DNA of 35,553 bases. Source: RYN-124 sp033851845. Lineage in GTDB: Bacteria; Actinomycetota; Actinomycetes; Mycobacteriales; SCTD01. The position numbers and the translations under genes are program-made. The notes beneath the pieces are model-generated. The model saw only the letters and a program-made list of their open reading frames with translations. It searched no databases and was not told where the DNA came from. Shown here in pieces: positions 23,001 to 31,419 of this stretch; position 1 is the first letter of the stretch, and every line of letters starts with the position of its first letter. The stretch is from contig JAWWOH010000059.1 of the NCBI GenBank assembly GCA_033851845.1, positions 1-35,553 on the forward strand. Reading direction: 5' to 3'.

Positions 23001-24526
23001 AGCGAGTACGTCGGGAAGTTGCCGTACAGCTGCTCCCCCGGCGGTCCCTCGGTCACCGCCTGCACGAGCAGGTCGCCGCCGACGAAGGCGCCCTTCCAGG
23101 ACGCGCCCTTGCCACCGAAGACCTCCTCACGGTCGCCGCGGCTGCGCGGCTTGTTGATGCCGACCTTGAACGCCTGCAGCTCCTCCGCGATCCGCGCGGC
23201 GAAGTCGAGGTCGTCGGATGCGACCGACGCGACCAGCGAGCCGTTGGACGCGTTCATTGCCGCGAGCAGCTCTGACTCCGTGTCCACGATGACGACCGAG
23301 TCGAGCGGCCCGAAGGGCTCGGCGTGGTGCAGCGACCAGTTGCTCGGCGGCGCGAGGACGCACGCAGGTGCGACGTACGCCGCTGTGTCTTGACCTCCGA
23401 GGAACCGGCCGTCGGACAGGTCGCCGCGGTAGAGCGGGATCGCTCCCCCACGCACCGCTTCGGCGTACACCTCACTGAGCTCTGCGGCCTTCGTCGCGTG
23501 GATGACCGGACCGAAGTCGAGGTCGGGCAGCGGGTCGAACGACGTCTCCACAGCGAGCGGGTGCCCGAAGCGCAGTGACTGCGCCACCGGCAGGTACATC
23601 TCGAGGAACTCCGGGAACAGCTCACGCTGCACGACATAGCGCGGGTACGCCGTGCATCGTTGCTTGGCGTACTCGAAGCCCTTCTTCAGGTGCGCCGCCA
23701 GCTCGTCCCACCTGCTGAAGTCCCAGATCCCCCAGGCGTTGAGGCCCTCCTGCTCGAGGAAGTGCCGCTTGCCGGTGTCGGCCAGTGTGGTGGCTGCGCG
23801 ACGGCCGTTGGTGCGTCCGCCCACGAACGCGAGCGCGCCGATCTCCGGCGCGCTGATCAGCGCGTTGCCCAGCTCGGAGCCGATCCCGGACACGAGTGTC
23901 ACCGGCAGGCCGGCGCGGCGCATCAACGCGTGCGCGAGGGTCAGCGTGTGGAAGCCCCCCTGCGACGGGGTCTTCGCGACGACGGCGTTGCCGGCCAGCG
24001 CCTGGACCAGCTCGGCGTGGATCTGCACCGACATCGGATAGTTCCACGAGGCGATGTTGCTGACCGGTCCGGGCAGAGGTGTTCGGCGGTCGAGCTGACG
24101 GTCGATCTGGTCGAGGTACCAGCGGACGCCGTCGAGAGCGCGGTCGACGTCGGCGCAGGCCAGCCGCCACGGCTTGCCGATCTCCCACACGAGCAGCAAC
24201 GCGAGCGTCTCCCGCTCGGCAGTCAGCGACTCGACAGCGTCGAGCACCCTGCTCTTGCGTTCGTCGAGGTCGACCTCGCGCCAGGCCTTGTGCTCACCCG
24301 CGGCTTGCGCGACAGCTGTCACGGCATCGTCGTGGTCGATGCGCGGCGGACCCTGGATGGCGGTGCCGTCGACCGGTGTGACGTGCTCGCCCGGCGTGCC
24401 GATCCGCTTCCACTCACCGCCCATCAGGTTGAGGATGCGGTCCTCGTCGAAGGCCTCGGGCGCCGCCGCTCTGGCGCGCGCGTACACATCTGCCCACGAC
24501 GTGCCGGGCTTGAGTTGAAGCGTCAT
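22982..24526 (-). CDS. Aldehyde dehydrogenase family protein
   Basis: NAD(P)-dependent aldehyde dehydrogenase superfamily enzyme, 514 residues, cytoplasmic. Catalytic residues are recognisable: Asn162 in WNYPMSVQ, cofactor-binding Lys185 in VVAKTP, Glu258 in FLEQEG, nucleophile Cys291 in KQRCTAYPR, and EPFGPL further on. Several motifs depart from the common forms: FVGGRTNG in place of FTGS-type, and LEQEG in place of LELGG. It is therefore a divergent subgroup with unknown substrate. ATG 24526 lacks a clear ribosome site. It is single in its transcription unit, divergent from the thioesterase gene and tail to tail with CHAT. Confidence 0.9.
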   Translation of the reverse strand: MTLQLKPGTSWADVYARARAAAPEAFDEDRILNLMGGEWKRIGTPGEHVTPVDGTAIQGPPRIDHDDAVTAVAQAAGEHKAWREVDLDERKSRVLDAVESLTAERETLALLLVWEIGKPWRLACADVDRALDGVRWYLDQIDRQLDRRTPLPGPVSNIASWNYPMSVQIHAELVQALAGNAVVAKTPSQGGFHTLTLAHALMRRAGLPVTLVSGIGSELGNALISAPEIGALAFVGGRTNGRRAATTLADTGKRHFLEQEGLNAWGIWDFSRWDELAAHLKKGFEYAKQRCTAYPRYVVQRELFPEFLEMYLPVAQSLRFGHPLAVETSFDPLPDLDFGPVIHATKAAELSEVYAEAVRGGAIPLYRGDLSDGRFLGGQDTAAYVAPACVLAPPSNWSLHHAEPFGPLDSVVIVDTESELLAAMNASNGSLVASVASDDLDFAARIAEELQAFKVGINKPRSRGDREEVFGGKGASWKGAFVGGDLLVQAVTEGPPGEQLYGNFPTYSLYPETV

Positions 24527-24621
24527 CCCGAAAGTCCAGCACAGCAGCGGATGTGGCCCACGTCACGCCCGAGGGCACACCTCGCTGCTGACGTAGCGCT
24601 CGACGCGCAGAGCTGCTCGGC

Positions 24622-24627
24622 TAGCGT
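24622..24627 (+). promoter_or_regulatory. Leaderless-type -10 box of thioesterase gene
   Basis: TAGCGT ends 8 bases before the GTG at 24636, and no Shine-Dalgarno is present. The layout resembles those before yaaA and the sigma-like gene. Confidence 0.4.
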
Positions 24628-24635
24628 CCGGGCTC

Positions 24636-25127
24636 GTGACAGGTCAACCGCGCGTTCGGATCACCGGTGAGGCGGCCGAGCTCTGGCGTACGACGGATGC
24701 GGTCGGCTTCCTGCGCAGCTGGACGACCGGTGCCGTCGACCAGGGCCCGCACGCGCAGCACACCGGCAATCGGTTGGTCGAGGTCGTCGGTCCGGGCGAG
24801 GTCGTGATGGCCTGGACACCGGGGCAGCAGCTGGCCAACCTCTCCGGCGCCGTGCACGGCGGCTACATCGCGTTGGTCTGCGACGAGGCCTGCGGCCTCG
24901 CTTCCGCGAGCACGGGCGAGCGGTTCATCCCCATGCTGACCCTCGACCTGGCAGTGACGTTCCTGCGTAGTGCGGTCATCGATGCCGAGCACCGCATCGA
25001 GGGCTCGGTGGTGCACGCCGGCTCAGCCCGCATCGTCACCGACGCACGGGTGTTCAGGCCTGACGGGAGGCTCGCCGCAACGGCGCGCGGCTCGTTCCTG
25101 CCCAACAAGCGCTACGCGCCGGGTTAG
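24636..25127 (+). CDS. PaaI family hotdog thioesterase
   Basis: Hotdog-fold thioesterase of the PaaI group, 163 residues, which hydrolyses acyl-CoA thioesters in the cytoplasm. The active-site helix region LSGAVHGGYIALVCDEACGLA is typical, with the HGG turn and the acidic residue after it. The long strand TLDLAVTFLRSA and the end RVFRPDGRLAATARGSFL are also characteristic. The acyl-CoA substrate is unknown. GTG 24636 is supported by the leaderless-type promoter. It converges on the GNAT gene, with stop codons overlapping in TTAG. Confidence 0.88.
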   Translation: MTGQPRVRITGEAAELWRTTDAVGFLRSWTTGAVDQGPHAQHTGNRLVEVVGPGEVVMAWTPGQQLANLSGAVHGGYIALVCDEACGLASASTGERFIPMLTLDLAVTFLRSAVIDAEHRIEGSVVHAGSARIVTDARVFRPDGRLAATARGSFLPNKRYAPG

Positions 25128-25966
25128 AACAACACGCTGGCGAAGGTGCCGACCTCCTTGAAGCCCACCTTCTTGTAGGACCGGCGAGCCGCGACGTTGA
25201 AGTCGTTGACGTAGAGGCTGACGACCGGTGCGACGGACGCCTGCGCCGCGACGACGACCGCAGACATGCCGGCGGTCCCGATCCCGCGTCGGCGCAGAGA
25301 CGGGTGTACCCATACGCCCTGCACCTGGCACGCGGCCTTCGTCGCGGCGCCGATCTCGGCCTTGAAGGCGACGCGGCCGTCCTCGACGCGAGCGAACGCG
25401 CGACCGGTCGCGATGAGCTCCTCGACACGGGCGCGGTACAACGAGCCGCCGTCGCCGACGAGCGGCGACACACCGACCTCCTCGGTGAACATCTCGATGC
25501 ACGCCGGCATGAGCACCGCGAGCTCGTCCGGCTGCACGAGCCGGACTTCGGGGTCCGGTGCGAGGCGAGGCGGAGTGTCGATGGACATCAGTGGCTGGAT
25601 CTCGCGCACCTCGCGGGCCCGGCCCCAGTGCGGCAGCAGCAGGCGCCACAGCTCGAGGACTGCGGGCGCCGGTCCGACGATCGACGAGCAACGGCGCCCT
25701 TGGCGCCGGGCCCGGTCGGCGAACGCGCGCACTGCGTCCGTGCCGGCCTGGACGGGCACCAGGTTCGCGCCGGAGTAGCAGAGCGATTCGAGCTTCCCCG
25801 GCGGTCCGAAGCCCCACATCTCGGCGCCCAGCCGCCACGGGTCCAGGCCGGCCGCTTCGACGCGGGATGCCACAAACGTGTCCGTGACCGGGTCGATCGC
25901 CAGCAAGGCCATGACCTCGTCCAGGTCTCGGGCGTCGAGGACCCGGGCCGCGCCTGTCCGCAACAC
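25124..25966 (-). CDS. GNAT family acetyltransferase with DUF4081-like N-terminus
   Basis: Acetyltransferase of 280 residues. The C-terminal GNAT domain (about 140-280) has the acetyl-CoA loop VHPSLRRRGIGTAGM and the SLYVNDFNVAARRSYKKVGF segment. The N-terminal half matches the actinobacterial domain found ahead of such GNATs (DUF4081), including PWRLGAEMWGFG and LCYSGANLVPV. It follows ispG by 10 bases. M. tuberculosis has a comparable gene, Rv2867c, at the same place. GTG 25966 is chosen; TAGAGT (25974-25979, minus strand) could drive a separate leaderless transcript. Substrate unknown. Confidence 0.88.
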   Translation of the reverse strand: MLRTGAARVLDARDLDEVMALLAIDPVTDTFVASRVEAAGLDPWRLGAEMWGFGPPGKLESLCYSGANLVPVQAGTDAVRAFADRARRQGRRCSSIVGPAPAVLELWRLLLPHWGRAREVREIQPLMSIDTPPRLAPDPEVRLVQPDELAVLMPACIEMFTEEVGVSPLVGDGGSLYRARVEELIATGRAFARVEDGRVAFKAEIGAATKAACQVQGVWVHPSLRRRGIGTAGMSAVVVAAQASVAPVVSLYVNDFNVAARRSYKKVGFKEVGTFASVLF

Positions 25967-25976
25967 GCTGCGGACT

Positions 25977-27122
25977 CTAGGAGACGCCGACGGCTGGGGC
26001 GCCCGACGGGCCGTCGTACTGCTCGGCGAGGCGCATCGCCTCCTCGATCAGCGTCTCGACGATCTGGGCCTCCGGGACGGTCTTGATGACCTGCCCCTTG
26101 ACGAAGATCTGGCCCTTGCCGTTGCCGGAGGCAACACCGAGATCAGCCTCACGAGCCTCCCCGGGACCGTTGACGACACAGCCCATGACCGCGACGCGCA
26201 GGGGCACGGTCAACCCCTCGAGCCCGGCGGTGACCTGCTCGGCGAGGGTGTAGACGTCGACCTGGGCGCGACCGCACGACGGGCACGAGACGATCTCGAG
26301 GCCGCGCTGCTTGAGGTTGAGCGACTCGAGGATCGCCAGGCCGACCTTGACCTCCTCGACGGGAGGTGCCGACAACGACACCCGGATGGTGTCGCCGATC
26401 CCTTCGGCGAGCAGCGCACCGAAGGCGACCGCGGACTTGATCGTCCCCTGGAAGGCGGGCCCGGCCTCGGTGACGCCGAGGTGCAGCGGGTAGTCGCACT
26501 GCTGTGAGAGCAGCCGGTATGCCTGCACCATCACGACCGGGTCGTTGTGCTTGACGGAGATCTTGATGTCGCGGAAGTCATGCTCCTCGAACAGCGAGCA
26601 CTCCCACAGCGCCGACTCGACCAGGGCCTCCGGCGTCGCCTTGCCGTACTTCGCCAGCAGCCGCTTGTCGAGGCTGCCGGCGTTGACGCCGATCCGGATC
26701 GGCGTGCCCGAGTCGCGCGCGGCTCTGGCGACCTCACCCACCTTGCCGTCGAACTCGCGAATGTTGCCGGGGTTGACCCGCACCGCAGCGCAGCCCGCGT
26801 CGATCGCCGCGAAGATGTACTTGCTCTGGAAGTGGATGTCGGCGATCACCGGGATCTGCGAGTGCTTCACGACCTGCGGGAGCGCCTCGGCGTCGACGGG
26901 GTCGGGCACGGCGACGCGGACGATCTGGCAACCGGTCGCCGTCAGCTCGGCGATCTGCTGCAAGGTGGCGTTCACGTCGGCGGTCACCGTCGTCGTCATG
27001 GACTGGACACTGATCGGCGCACCGCCTCCGACGAGGACGCCACCGACGTCGAGCTGTCGCGTCTGCCGGCGCGGGGCCAGCAGTGCGGGCGGTGCGGCCG
27101 GCATGCCGAGGGAGACGGTCAT
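25977..27122 (-). CDS. ispG: 4-hydroxy-3-methylbut-2-enyl diphosphate synthase (flavodoxin)
   Basis: Iron-sulphur enzyme of the MEP isoprenoid pathway (GcpE), converting MEcPP to HMBPP. At 381 residues it is the usual bacterial length. The TIM-barrel part opens with ISVQSMTTT and includes PVIADIHFQ and RVNPGNI. The [4Fe-4S] cluster ligands are Cys280 and Cys283 (SCPSCGR) and Cys315 with Glu322 (GCVVNGPGE). ATG 27122 lies 7 bases after the rseP stop, so dxr, rseP and ispG form one operon that carries two MEP-pathway enzymes and the site-2 protease. Confidence 0.97.
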   Translation of the reverse strand: MTVSLGMPAAPPALLAPRRQTRQLDVGGVLVGGGAPISVQSMTTTVTADVNATLQQIAELTATGCQIVRVAVPDPVDAEALPQVVKHSQIPVIADIHFQSKYIFAAIDAGCAAVRVNPGNIREFDGKVGEVARAARDSGTPIRIGVNAGSLDKRLLAKYGKATPEALVESALWECSLFEEHDFRDIKISVKHNDPVVMVQAYRLLSQQCDYPLHLGVTEAGPAFQGTIKSAVAFGALLAEGIGDTIRVSLSAPPVEEVKVGLAILESLNLKQRGLEIVSCPSCGRAQVDVYTLAEQVTAGLEGLTVPLRVAVMGCVVNGPGEAREADLGVASGNGKGQIFVKGQVIKTVPEAQIVETLIEEAMRLAEQYDGPSGAPAVGVS

Positions 27123-27129
27123 CGGGACA

Positions 27130-28353
27130 TCACTGCGGCAGCTTCACCGGGTTGACGATGTCGGCGCCGAGGATCCACAGGGTGAGGCCGACGAATGCGA
27201 GTACGACGGCGTAGGTCAGGGGCATCAGCTTCGTGAGGTCGACCCGCTGCAGCTCGCCGACGTAGCCGCGGGCCCGGCGGATGCGGTCGCGTGCCGTCTC
27301 GAACCAGACCACCGCGATGTGGCCGCCGTCGAGCGGCAGGAGCGGCAGCAGGTTGAACACGCCGACGAAGAAGTTGAGGCTGGCGATGATGCCGATGAAG
27401 GTGAGCGCCTTGACGCCGGCGGTCTCCTGGCTGGCCAGCACCTCACCGCTGATGCGACCTGCCCCCACCGGGCCGATGAGCCCACCCGGGTCGCGCTGCG
27501 GCGAGTAGAGCTTGGTGACCGTGCCGAGCTTGTCAGTCAGCGTCGTCCCGATGGACGTCACGATCAGGCCCATCGTCGAGCCGCTGTCCTTCACCGACTG
27601 CACGAACCCCTGCCGCTGCGTCACGAGCCGCTGCTGGACGTTGACCCCGATCGCCCCGACGGTTTCGCTCTTCTTCGGGTCGTCCAGCGAGGGGCGCTTG
27701 ACCGGCACGGGAAGCACGGTGACCGGGATGCGCTTGCCGTTGCGCAGCACGGTGAGGGCGAGCGGCTCCCCCGCGCTGGCCCGGACGGTTCTGACGAAGT
27801 CCTCGCCGTCCCTAACCTTCTTGCCGTCGATCGCGACGACGACATCACCGGGGTGGACGCCGGCCGCCTTCGCCGGGCCCGGCACGGCGTCAGCCGCCGA
27901 GCAGCTCTGGTCTGCGCTGTCGCCGACGATCGAAGCGACGCAGTCGGTGGTCCTGGCCAGCGCCGGGCTGCTTTCGACGACCTGGCCGAGCCCGAACGAT
28001 GCGGCGACGACGAGCACGACCGCGATGACGAAGTGCATGAAGGAACCGGCGACGAGCACCACGGTCCGCCGGCCGGCGGGCTGGCGGAAGAAAGCGCGGC
28101 CCTCGTCACCCGGCTCCACGTCCTCGAGGGGCGTCATCCCGACGATCTTCACGAAGCCGCCGGCCGGGATCGCCTTGACGCCGTACTCCGTCTCGCCCCG
28201 TCGCGTCGACCAGAGCGTCGGCCCGAAGCCGACGAAGAACTGGGTCGCCTTCATGCCGAAGCGCCGAGCCGTCACGAAGTGCCCGGCCTCGTGGATCATG
28301 ACCGAGGTCAGCAGGGCCACGACGAACGCCACGACACCGATGGCGGTGAGCAC
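27130..28353 (-). CDS. rseP: Site-2 intramembrane metalloprotease (RseP/Rip1 type, M50)
   Basis: Membrane zinc protease of 407 residues that cuts anti-sigma factors or other single-span proteins within the membrane; the mycobacterial counterpart Rip1 lies in the same gene order. The first span carries HEAGH (residues 21-25). Further segments are FFVGFGPTLW, GGFVKIVGM and a PDZ domain (about 150-230, AAGVHPGDVVVAIDGKKV). The second zinc motif is NLLPLLPLDGGH near the C-terminus. GTG 28353 has GGAGG 7 bases upstream and lies 2 bases after the dxr stop. The frame stays open into dxr but that part is not coding. Confidence 0.95.
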   Translation of the reverse strand: MLTAIGVVAFVVALLTSVMIHEAGHFVTARRFGMKATQFFVGFGPTLWSTRRGETEYGVKAIPAGGFVKIVGMTPLEDVEPGDEGRAFFRQPAGRRTVVLVAGSFMHFVIAVVLVVAASFGLGQVVESSPALARTTDCVASIVGDSADQSCSAADAVPGPAKAAGVHPGDVVVAIDGKKVRDGEDFVRTVRASAGEPLALTVLRNGKRIPVTVLPVPVKRPSLDDPKKSETVGAIGVNVQQRLVTQRQGFVQSVKDSGSTMGLIVTSIGTTLTDKLGTVTKLYSPQRDPGGLIGPVGAGRISGEVLASQETAGVKALTFIGIIASLNFFVGVFNLLPLLPLDGGHIAVVWFETARDRIRRARGYVGELQRVDLTKLMPLTYAVVLAFVGLTLWILGADIVNPVKLPQ

Positions 28354-28355
28354 CC

Positions 28356-29543
28356 TCAGACCTCCGATTCGACGAGGCGGCGCGCGGCACTGCGCGCGGC
28401 CACCTCTGTGTCCAACACCTCGGCCAGGGTCGGACGTTCCCTGAACACATGCTCCTCCACGACCTGCCCGACCGTCTCGACGATGCGCGCGAAGCCGAGC
28501 CGGCCGGCGAGGAAGGCCCCGACACACACCTCGTTGGCGGCGTTCAGGGCGGCCGGCGCGGTGCCACCGCGTCGACCGGCTGCCCGGCAGAGGTCGACCG
28601 CGGGGAAGGCCCTCGGGTCGAGCGGCAGGAACTCCCAGGCGCTCGGCACGGACCAGTCCATCCCGTAGTCGTCGCGTTCGAGCCGGTCCGGCCAGGCCAG
28701 CCCGAGCGCGAGCGGGAGCCTCATGTCGGGGGGGCTGACCTGCGCGAGGGTCGAGCCGTCGACGAACTCCACCATCGAGTGCACGAGTGACTGCGGGTGG
28801 ACCACCACGTCGATGCGGTCGTAGGGCATTCCGAACAGCAGGTGCGCCTCGATGACCTCGAGGCCCTTGTTGACCAGCGTGGCGGAATTGACCGTGACGA
28901 CCGGTCCCATGTCCCAGGTCGGGTGCGCGAGTGCCTGCTCGGGCGTGACGCTGTCGAGGTCGGTGCGGCCCCGGAACGGGCCGCCGCTGGCGGTGAGGAC
29001 GAGGCGGCGCACCTCGTGTGCCCGGCCGCCACGCAGGCACTGCGCGAGGGCCGAGTGCTCGGAGTCGACCGGCACGATCTGATCCGGGCGCTGGATCGCG
29101 GCCTGCACGAGCGGCCCGCCCACGACGAGGGACTCCTTGTTGGCGAGCGCGAGCGTGCGACCGGCGGCGAGCGCGGCCAGGGTGGGAGCGAGCCCGACCG
29201 ACCCGGTGATGCCGTTCAGGACGGTGTCGCATGGCCAGGCGGCCAGCTCGGTCGCGGCGTCCGGCCCGGCCAGGATCTTGGGTACGGCGAAGTCGCCGGC
29301 GCTGAAGCCGCGCGCCTGGGCTGCCGCGTAGAACGCGAGCTGCAGGTCCGCCGCCGCCGTGGCCTTCGCGACGGCGACCACCTCGACGCCCAGCTCGAGC
29401 GCCTGCTCCGCCAGCAACTCGACCCGATCGCCGCCGGCGGCCAGCCCGACGACGCGCAACCGGTCCGGGTGCCCCCGCACGACGTCGACCGCCTGGGTGC
29501 CGACCGACCCGGTGGCCCCGAGCAGGACCACCTCGCGCGTCAT
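28356..29543 (-). CDS. dxr: 1-deoxy-D-xylulose 5-phosphate reductoisomerase
   Basis: NADPH-dependent enzyme making MEP, the first committed step of the MEP pathway (IspC). It has 395 residues. The NADPH motif GATGSVGTQ is at the N-terminus. Metal and substrate residues are in VDSEHSALAQCL, LTASGGPFRG and HPTWDMGPVVTVNSATLVNKGLE; the segment HPQSLVHSMVEF follows. ATG 29543 is preferred because GGGAG lies 9 bases upstream. GTG 29567 would add 8 residues not seen in the family. It heads the dxr-rseP-ispG operon. Confidence 0.97.
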   Translation of the reverse strand: MTREVVLLGATGSVGTQAVDVVRGHPDRLRVVGLAAGGDRVELLAEQALELGVEVVAVAKATAAADLQLAFYAAAQARGFSAGDFAVPKILAGPDAATELAAWPCDTVLNGITGSVGLAPTLAALAAGRTLALANKESLVVGGPLVQAAIQRPDQIVPVDSEHSALAQCLRGGRAHEVRRLVLTASGGPFRGRTDLDSVTPEQALAHPTWDMGPVVTVNSATLVNKGLEVIEAHLLFGMPYDRIDVVVHPQSLVHSMVEFVDGSTLAQVSPPDMRLPLALGLAWPDRLERDDYGMDWSVPSAWEFLPLDPRAFPAVDLCRAAGRRGGTAPAALNAANEVCVGAFLAGRLGFARIVETVGQVVEEHVFRERPTLAEVLDTEVAARSAARRLVESEV

Positions 29544-29644
29544 GCGCCCATTCTCCCAGGTCGGCACAGCGGCGGTGCGCCGCCGATCATCACGCGGCGT
29601 AATCGACGACTACAGGAAGTCACGGATCACGCCGAGTAGTCAGT

Positions 29645-30433
29645 ATGGCAACCTCCCGGCAAGCGCTCCGCGGTCGTCGCGGGTGGCTCGCGGTCGCCAC
29701 GCTCACGCTCGCACTTGGGACAATTCTGGGCAGCCAGGCGGTCTCGGCCTCGGCCGGTGAGGACCTCACTCCCGTCGCCGCCACGACGCCGCTGTCACCG
29801 TCAGTAAACGAATCCGCCGCATCGGCCGCGGTCGTCGGCCCGGTGGCGGACCCGTCGGTTACCGACGTCACGGTCGCAGAGCCCACCAAGCCGGCGAAGC
29901 CGGCCAAGGCGGCCGAACCGGCCACTCAGCCGGCCACTGCGCCCCACCGGGCCGCGGCCGCGGACGTGTGCGGCGGCGCCGGCTGGCAGGCCAAGCGCGG
30001 CCAGGCCGCGATGACCACCCTGCGCGACAACGGTCAGCGGTCCGGCGTCAGCGTCGCCTTCAAGGGCGCGAAGGCCGGGTACCTGGGCCTGACCTTCCCC
30101 GAGCGTCACCACGTGGACGTCTACGTGCGCTCCTGCAGCGCCGAGTCGTTCGCCCTGCTGCGGCACGTCACGTCGCACGAGATGGGTCACGCGTACGACG
30201 CGGCCCACATGACCGACTCCCTGCGCAGGTCGTACATGGCGATGCGTGGCATCCCGGCCGGCACTCCGTGGTTCGGCTGCAACTACTGCACGGACTTCAA
30301 CACCCCCGCCGGCGACTTCGCCGAGACGTACTCGCAGTGGCAGCGCGGCGCGCACGACAGCCGGACGCAGATCGCCCCGATGCCGAGCTCATCGCAGCTC
30401 GCGCAGATCGCCGCCGCCTTCTTCGGCGGGTAG
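29645..30433 (+). CDS. Secreted putative zinc peptidase (HEXXH), paralogue 1
   Basis: Exported protein of 262 residues from no family I can name. A basic N-terminus and hydrophobic core (about 12-36) form a signal peptide ending near ASA. Residues 40-105 are a Pro/Ala/Thr/Lys-rich linker. Residues 106-262 form a compact domain with Cys109, Cys164, Cys212 and Cys215, likely disulphides, and HEMGH at 178-182. FAE with Glu227 in DFAETYSQW could be the third zinc ligand, as in gluzincins. No zymogen or wall-anchor motif is visible. The next gene encodes a close paralogue. No clear ribosome site precedes ATG 29645. The small inverted repeat CCGCCG/CGGCGG at the end of the gene could act in termination. 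Confidence 0.75.
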   Translation: MATSRQALRGRRGWLAVATLTLALGTILGSQAVSASAGEDLTPVAATTPLSPSVNESAASAAVVGPVADPSVTDVTVAEPTKPAKPAKAAEPATQPATAPHRAAAADVCGGAGWQAKRGQAAMTTLRDNGQRSGVSVAFKGAKAGYLGLTFPERHHVDVYVRSCSAESFALLRHVTSHEMGHAYDAAHMTDSLRRSYMAMRGIPAGTPWFGCNYCTDFNTPAGDFAETYSQWQRGAHDSRTQIAPMPSSSQLAQIAAAFFGG

Positions 30434-30648
30434 TCCGACCGGACCCCATCACGGTGTAGTCCTGTCGGGGGACTGCCGAGATTCAGTGCCGGCGGCATCG
30501 GGTCAGGAACATCCAGGGACAAAGCCGGACGACACGGCCGCCGCGTTGCCGGACGGGCCATGAATCGTTGCCATCGGTGGTTCTCCGTGTGGTCAGATTC
30601 GACCAGTCGCGGGCTAAAGGACTAGTCCGAACGACCGACAATCGGGGG
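30434..30648. other. Gap between the two peptidase paralogues
   Basis: Longest gap in the window (215 bases). No small gene is convincing. TAGTCCGA occurs at both ends (30431-30438, including the first gene's stop, and 30623-30630). GACAAT at 30637-30642 could be a -10 for the second paralogue, 6 bases before its GTG. Confidence 0.4.
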
Positions 30649-31419
30649 GTGAGCACAGTGTCGATGCGGTCGTCCCGGTCGATGCAGACCCGGCTGGCGG
30701 GGGTCATCGGGCTGCTGATCCTCACCGCGCTCGGCTCCGCGATCGCCGCACTCGTGCTGCCGTCCGGGATCCCCGCCGCGGCACCGGCGCAGACGCGCAT
30801 CACCCTCGGCGCGTTCGACGTCGTGTCGCCGAGCGTGGTCGACGTCGTGTTCGCCAAGCCGCAGGCGCCCGCTCACGCGAACGCTTCGCGCCCCGCGCAG
30901 GCGTTGGTGCCGACTCGCACCACCCACGTCCGCCATGCCGAGACGGTGGCCTCGCCGCTGTGCTCCGGCGACGGCTGGCAGCAGCGCCGCGGCGAGGCCG
31001 CCCTCGCATCCCTGCGGACCGGCCCGGCTTCCGGCGTCAGCATCGCCTTTCTCGCCGGCCGCGGCGCCCTCAAGGGCATGACCTACTACGACAGCCACCG
31101 CGTCGACGTCTACGTCGGGTCGTGCTCCAGCGAGTCCGACGCACTGCTGCGGCACGTCGTCGCGCACGAGCTCGGCCACGCATGGGACTCACTGCACATG
31201 ACCGACGCGCTGCGGGCCGACTACCTGGCCGCCCGCGGCATCCCGGCCGGCACTTCGTGGTTCGGCTGCAACGCCTGCCAGGACTTCGCCACGCCGGCCG
31301 GTGACTTCGCCGAGACCTACGCGCAGTGGCAGCGGAGCGCGTCCGACAGCCGCTCGGAGCTCGCTGCACCGGCGTCGCCCGCGCAGCTCACCGATCTCGG
31401 CGCGCGCTTCTTCAGCTAG
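30649..31419 (+). CDS. Secreted putative zinc peptidase (HEXXH), paralogue 2
   Basis: Tandem paralogue of the preceding gene, 256 residues from GTG 30649. The N-terminus holds a signal peptide or membrane anchor (hydrophobic core LAGVIGLLILTALGSAIAAL), then a variable linker. The C-terminal domain keeps every feature of the first copy: Cys in SPLCSGDGWQ, VDVYVGSCSSES, VAHELGHAWD, HMTDALRADYLAARGIPAGTSWFGC, the NACQDF cysteine and DFAETYAQW. The conserved domain and diverged linker suggest selection on the peptidase part. GTG 30658 or ATG 30664 could be used instead; GGGGGG lies 8 bases before GTG 30658. It converges on rlmN with 8 bases overlap. Confidence 0.75.
   Translation: MSTVSMRSSRSMQTRLAGVIGLLILTALGSAIAALVLPSGIPAAAPAQTRITLGAFDVVSPSVVDVVFAKPQAPAHANASRPAQALVPTRTTHVRHAETVASPLCSGDGWQQRRGEAALASLRTGPASGVSIAFLAGRGALKGMTYYDSHRVDVYVGSCSSESDALLRHVVAHELGHAWDSLHMTDALRADYLAARGIPAGTSWFGCNACQDFATPAGDFAETYAQWQRSASDSRSELAAPASPAQLTDLGARFFS

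Noticed and set aside
26545..28668. Long plus-strand open frame (707 codons) opposite ispG and rseP
   Set aside because: Mirror of two well-recognised minus-strand genes in GC-rich DNA; protein is Arg/Ser/Thr-rich with no motif.
29560..29600. GC-rich hairpin GCGGCG/CGCCGC between dxr and the first secreted peptidase gene
   Set aside because: Short stem with a 3-base loop between divergent genes, where no terminator is expected; likely base composition.
30434..30648. c-di-AMP riboswitch before the second secreted peptidase
   Set aside because: Such riboswitches often precede secreted wall enzymes in actinobacteria, but I could not find the conserved core elements here.
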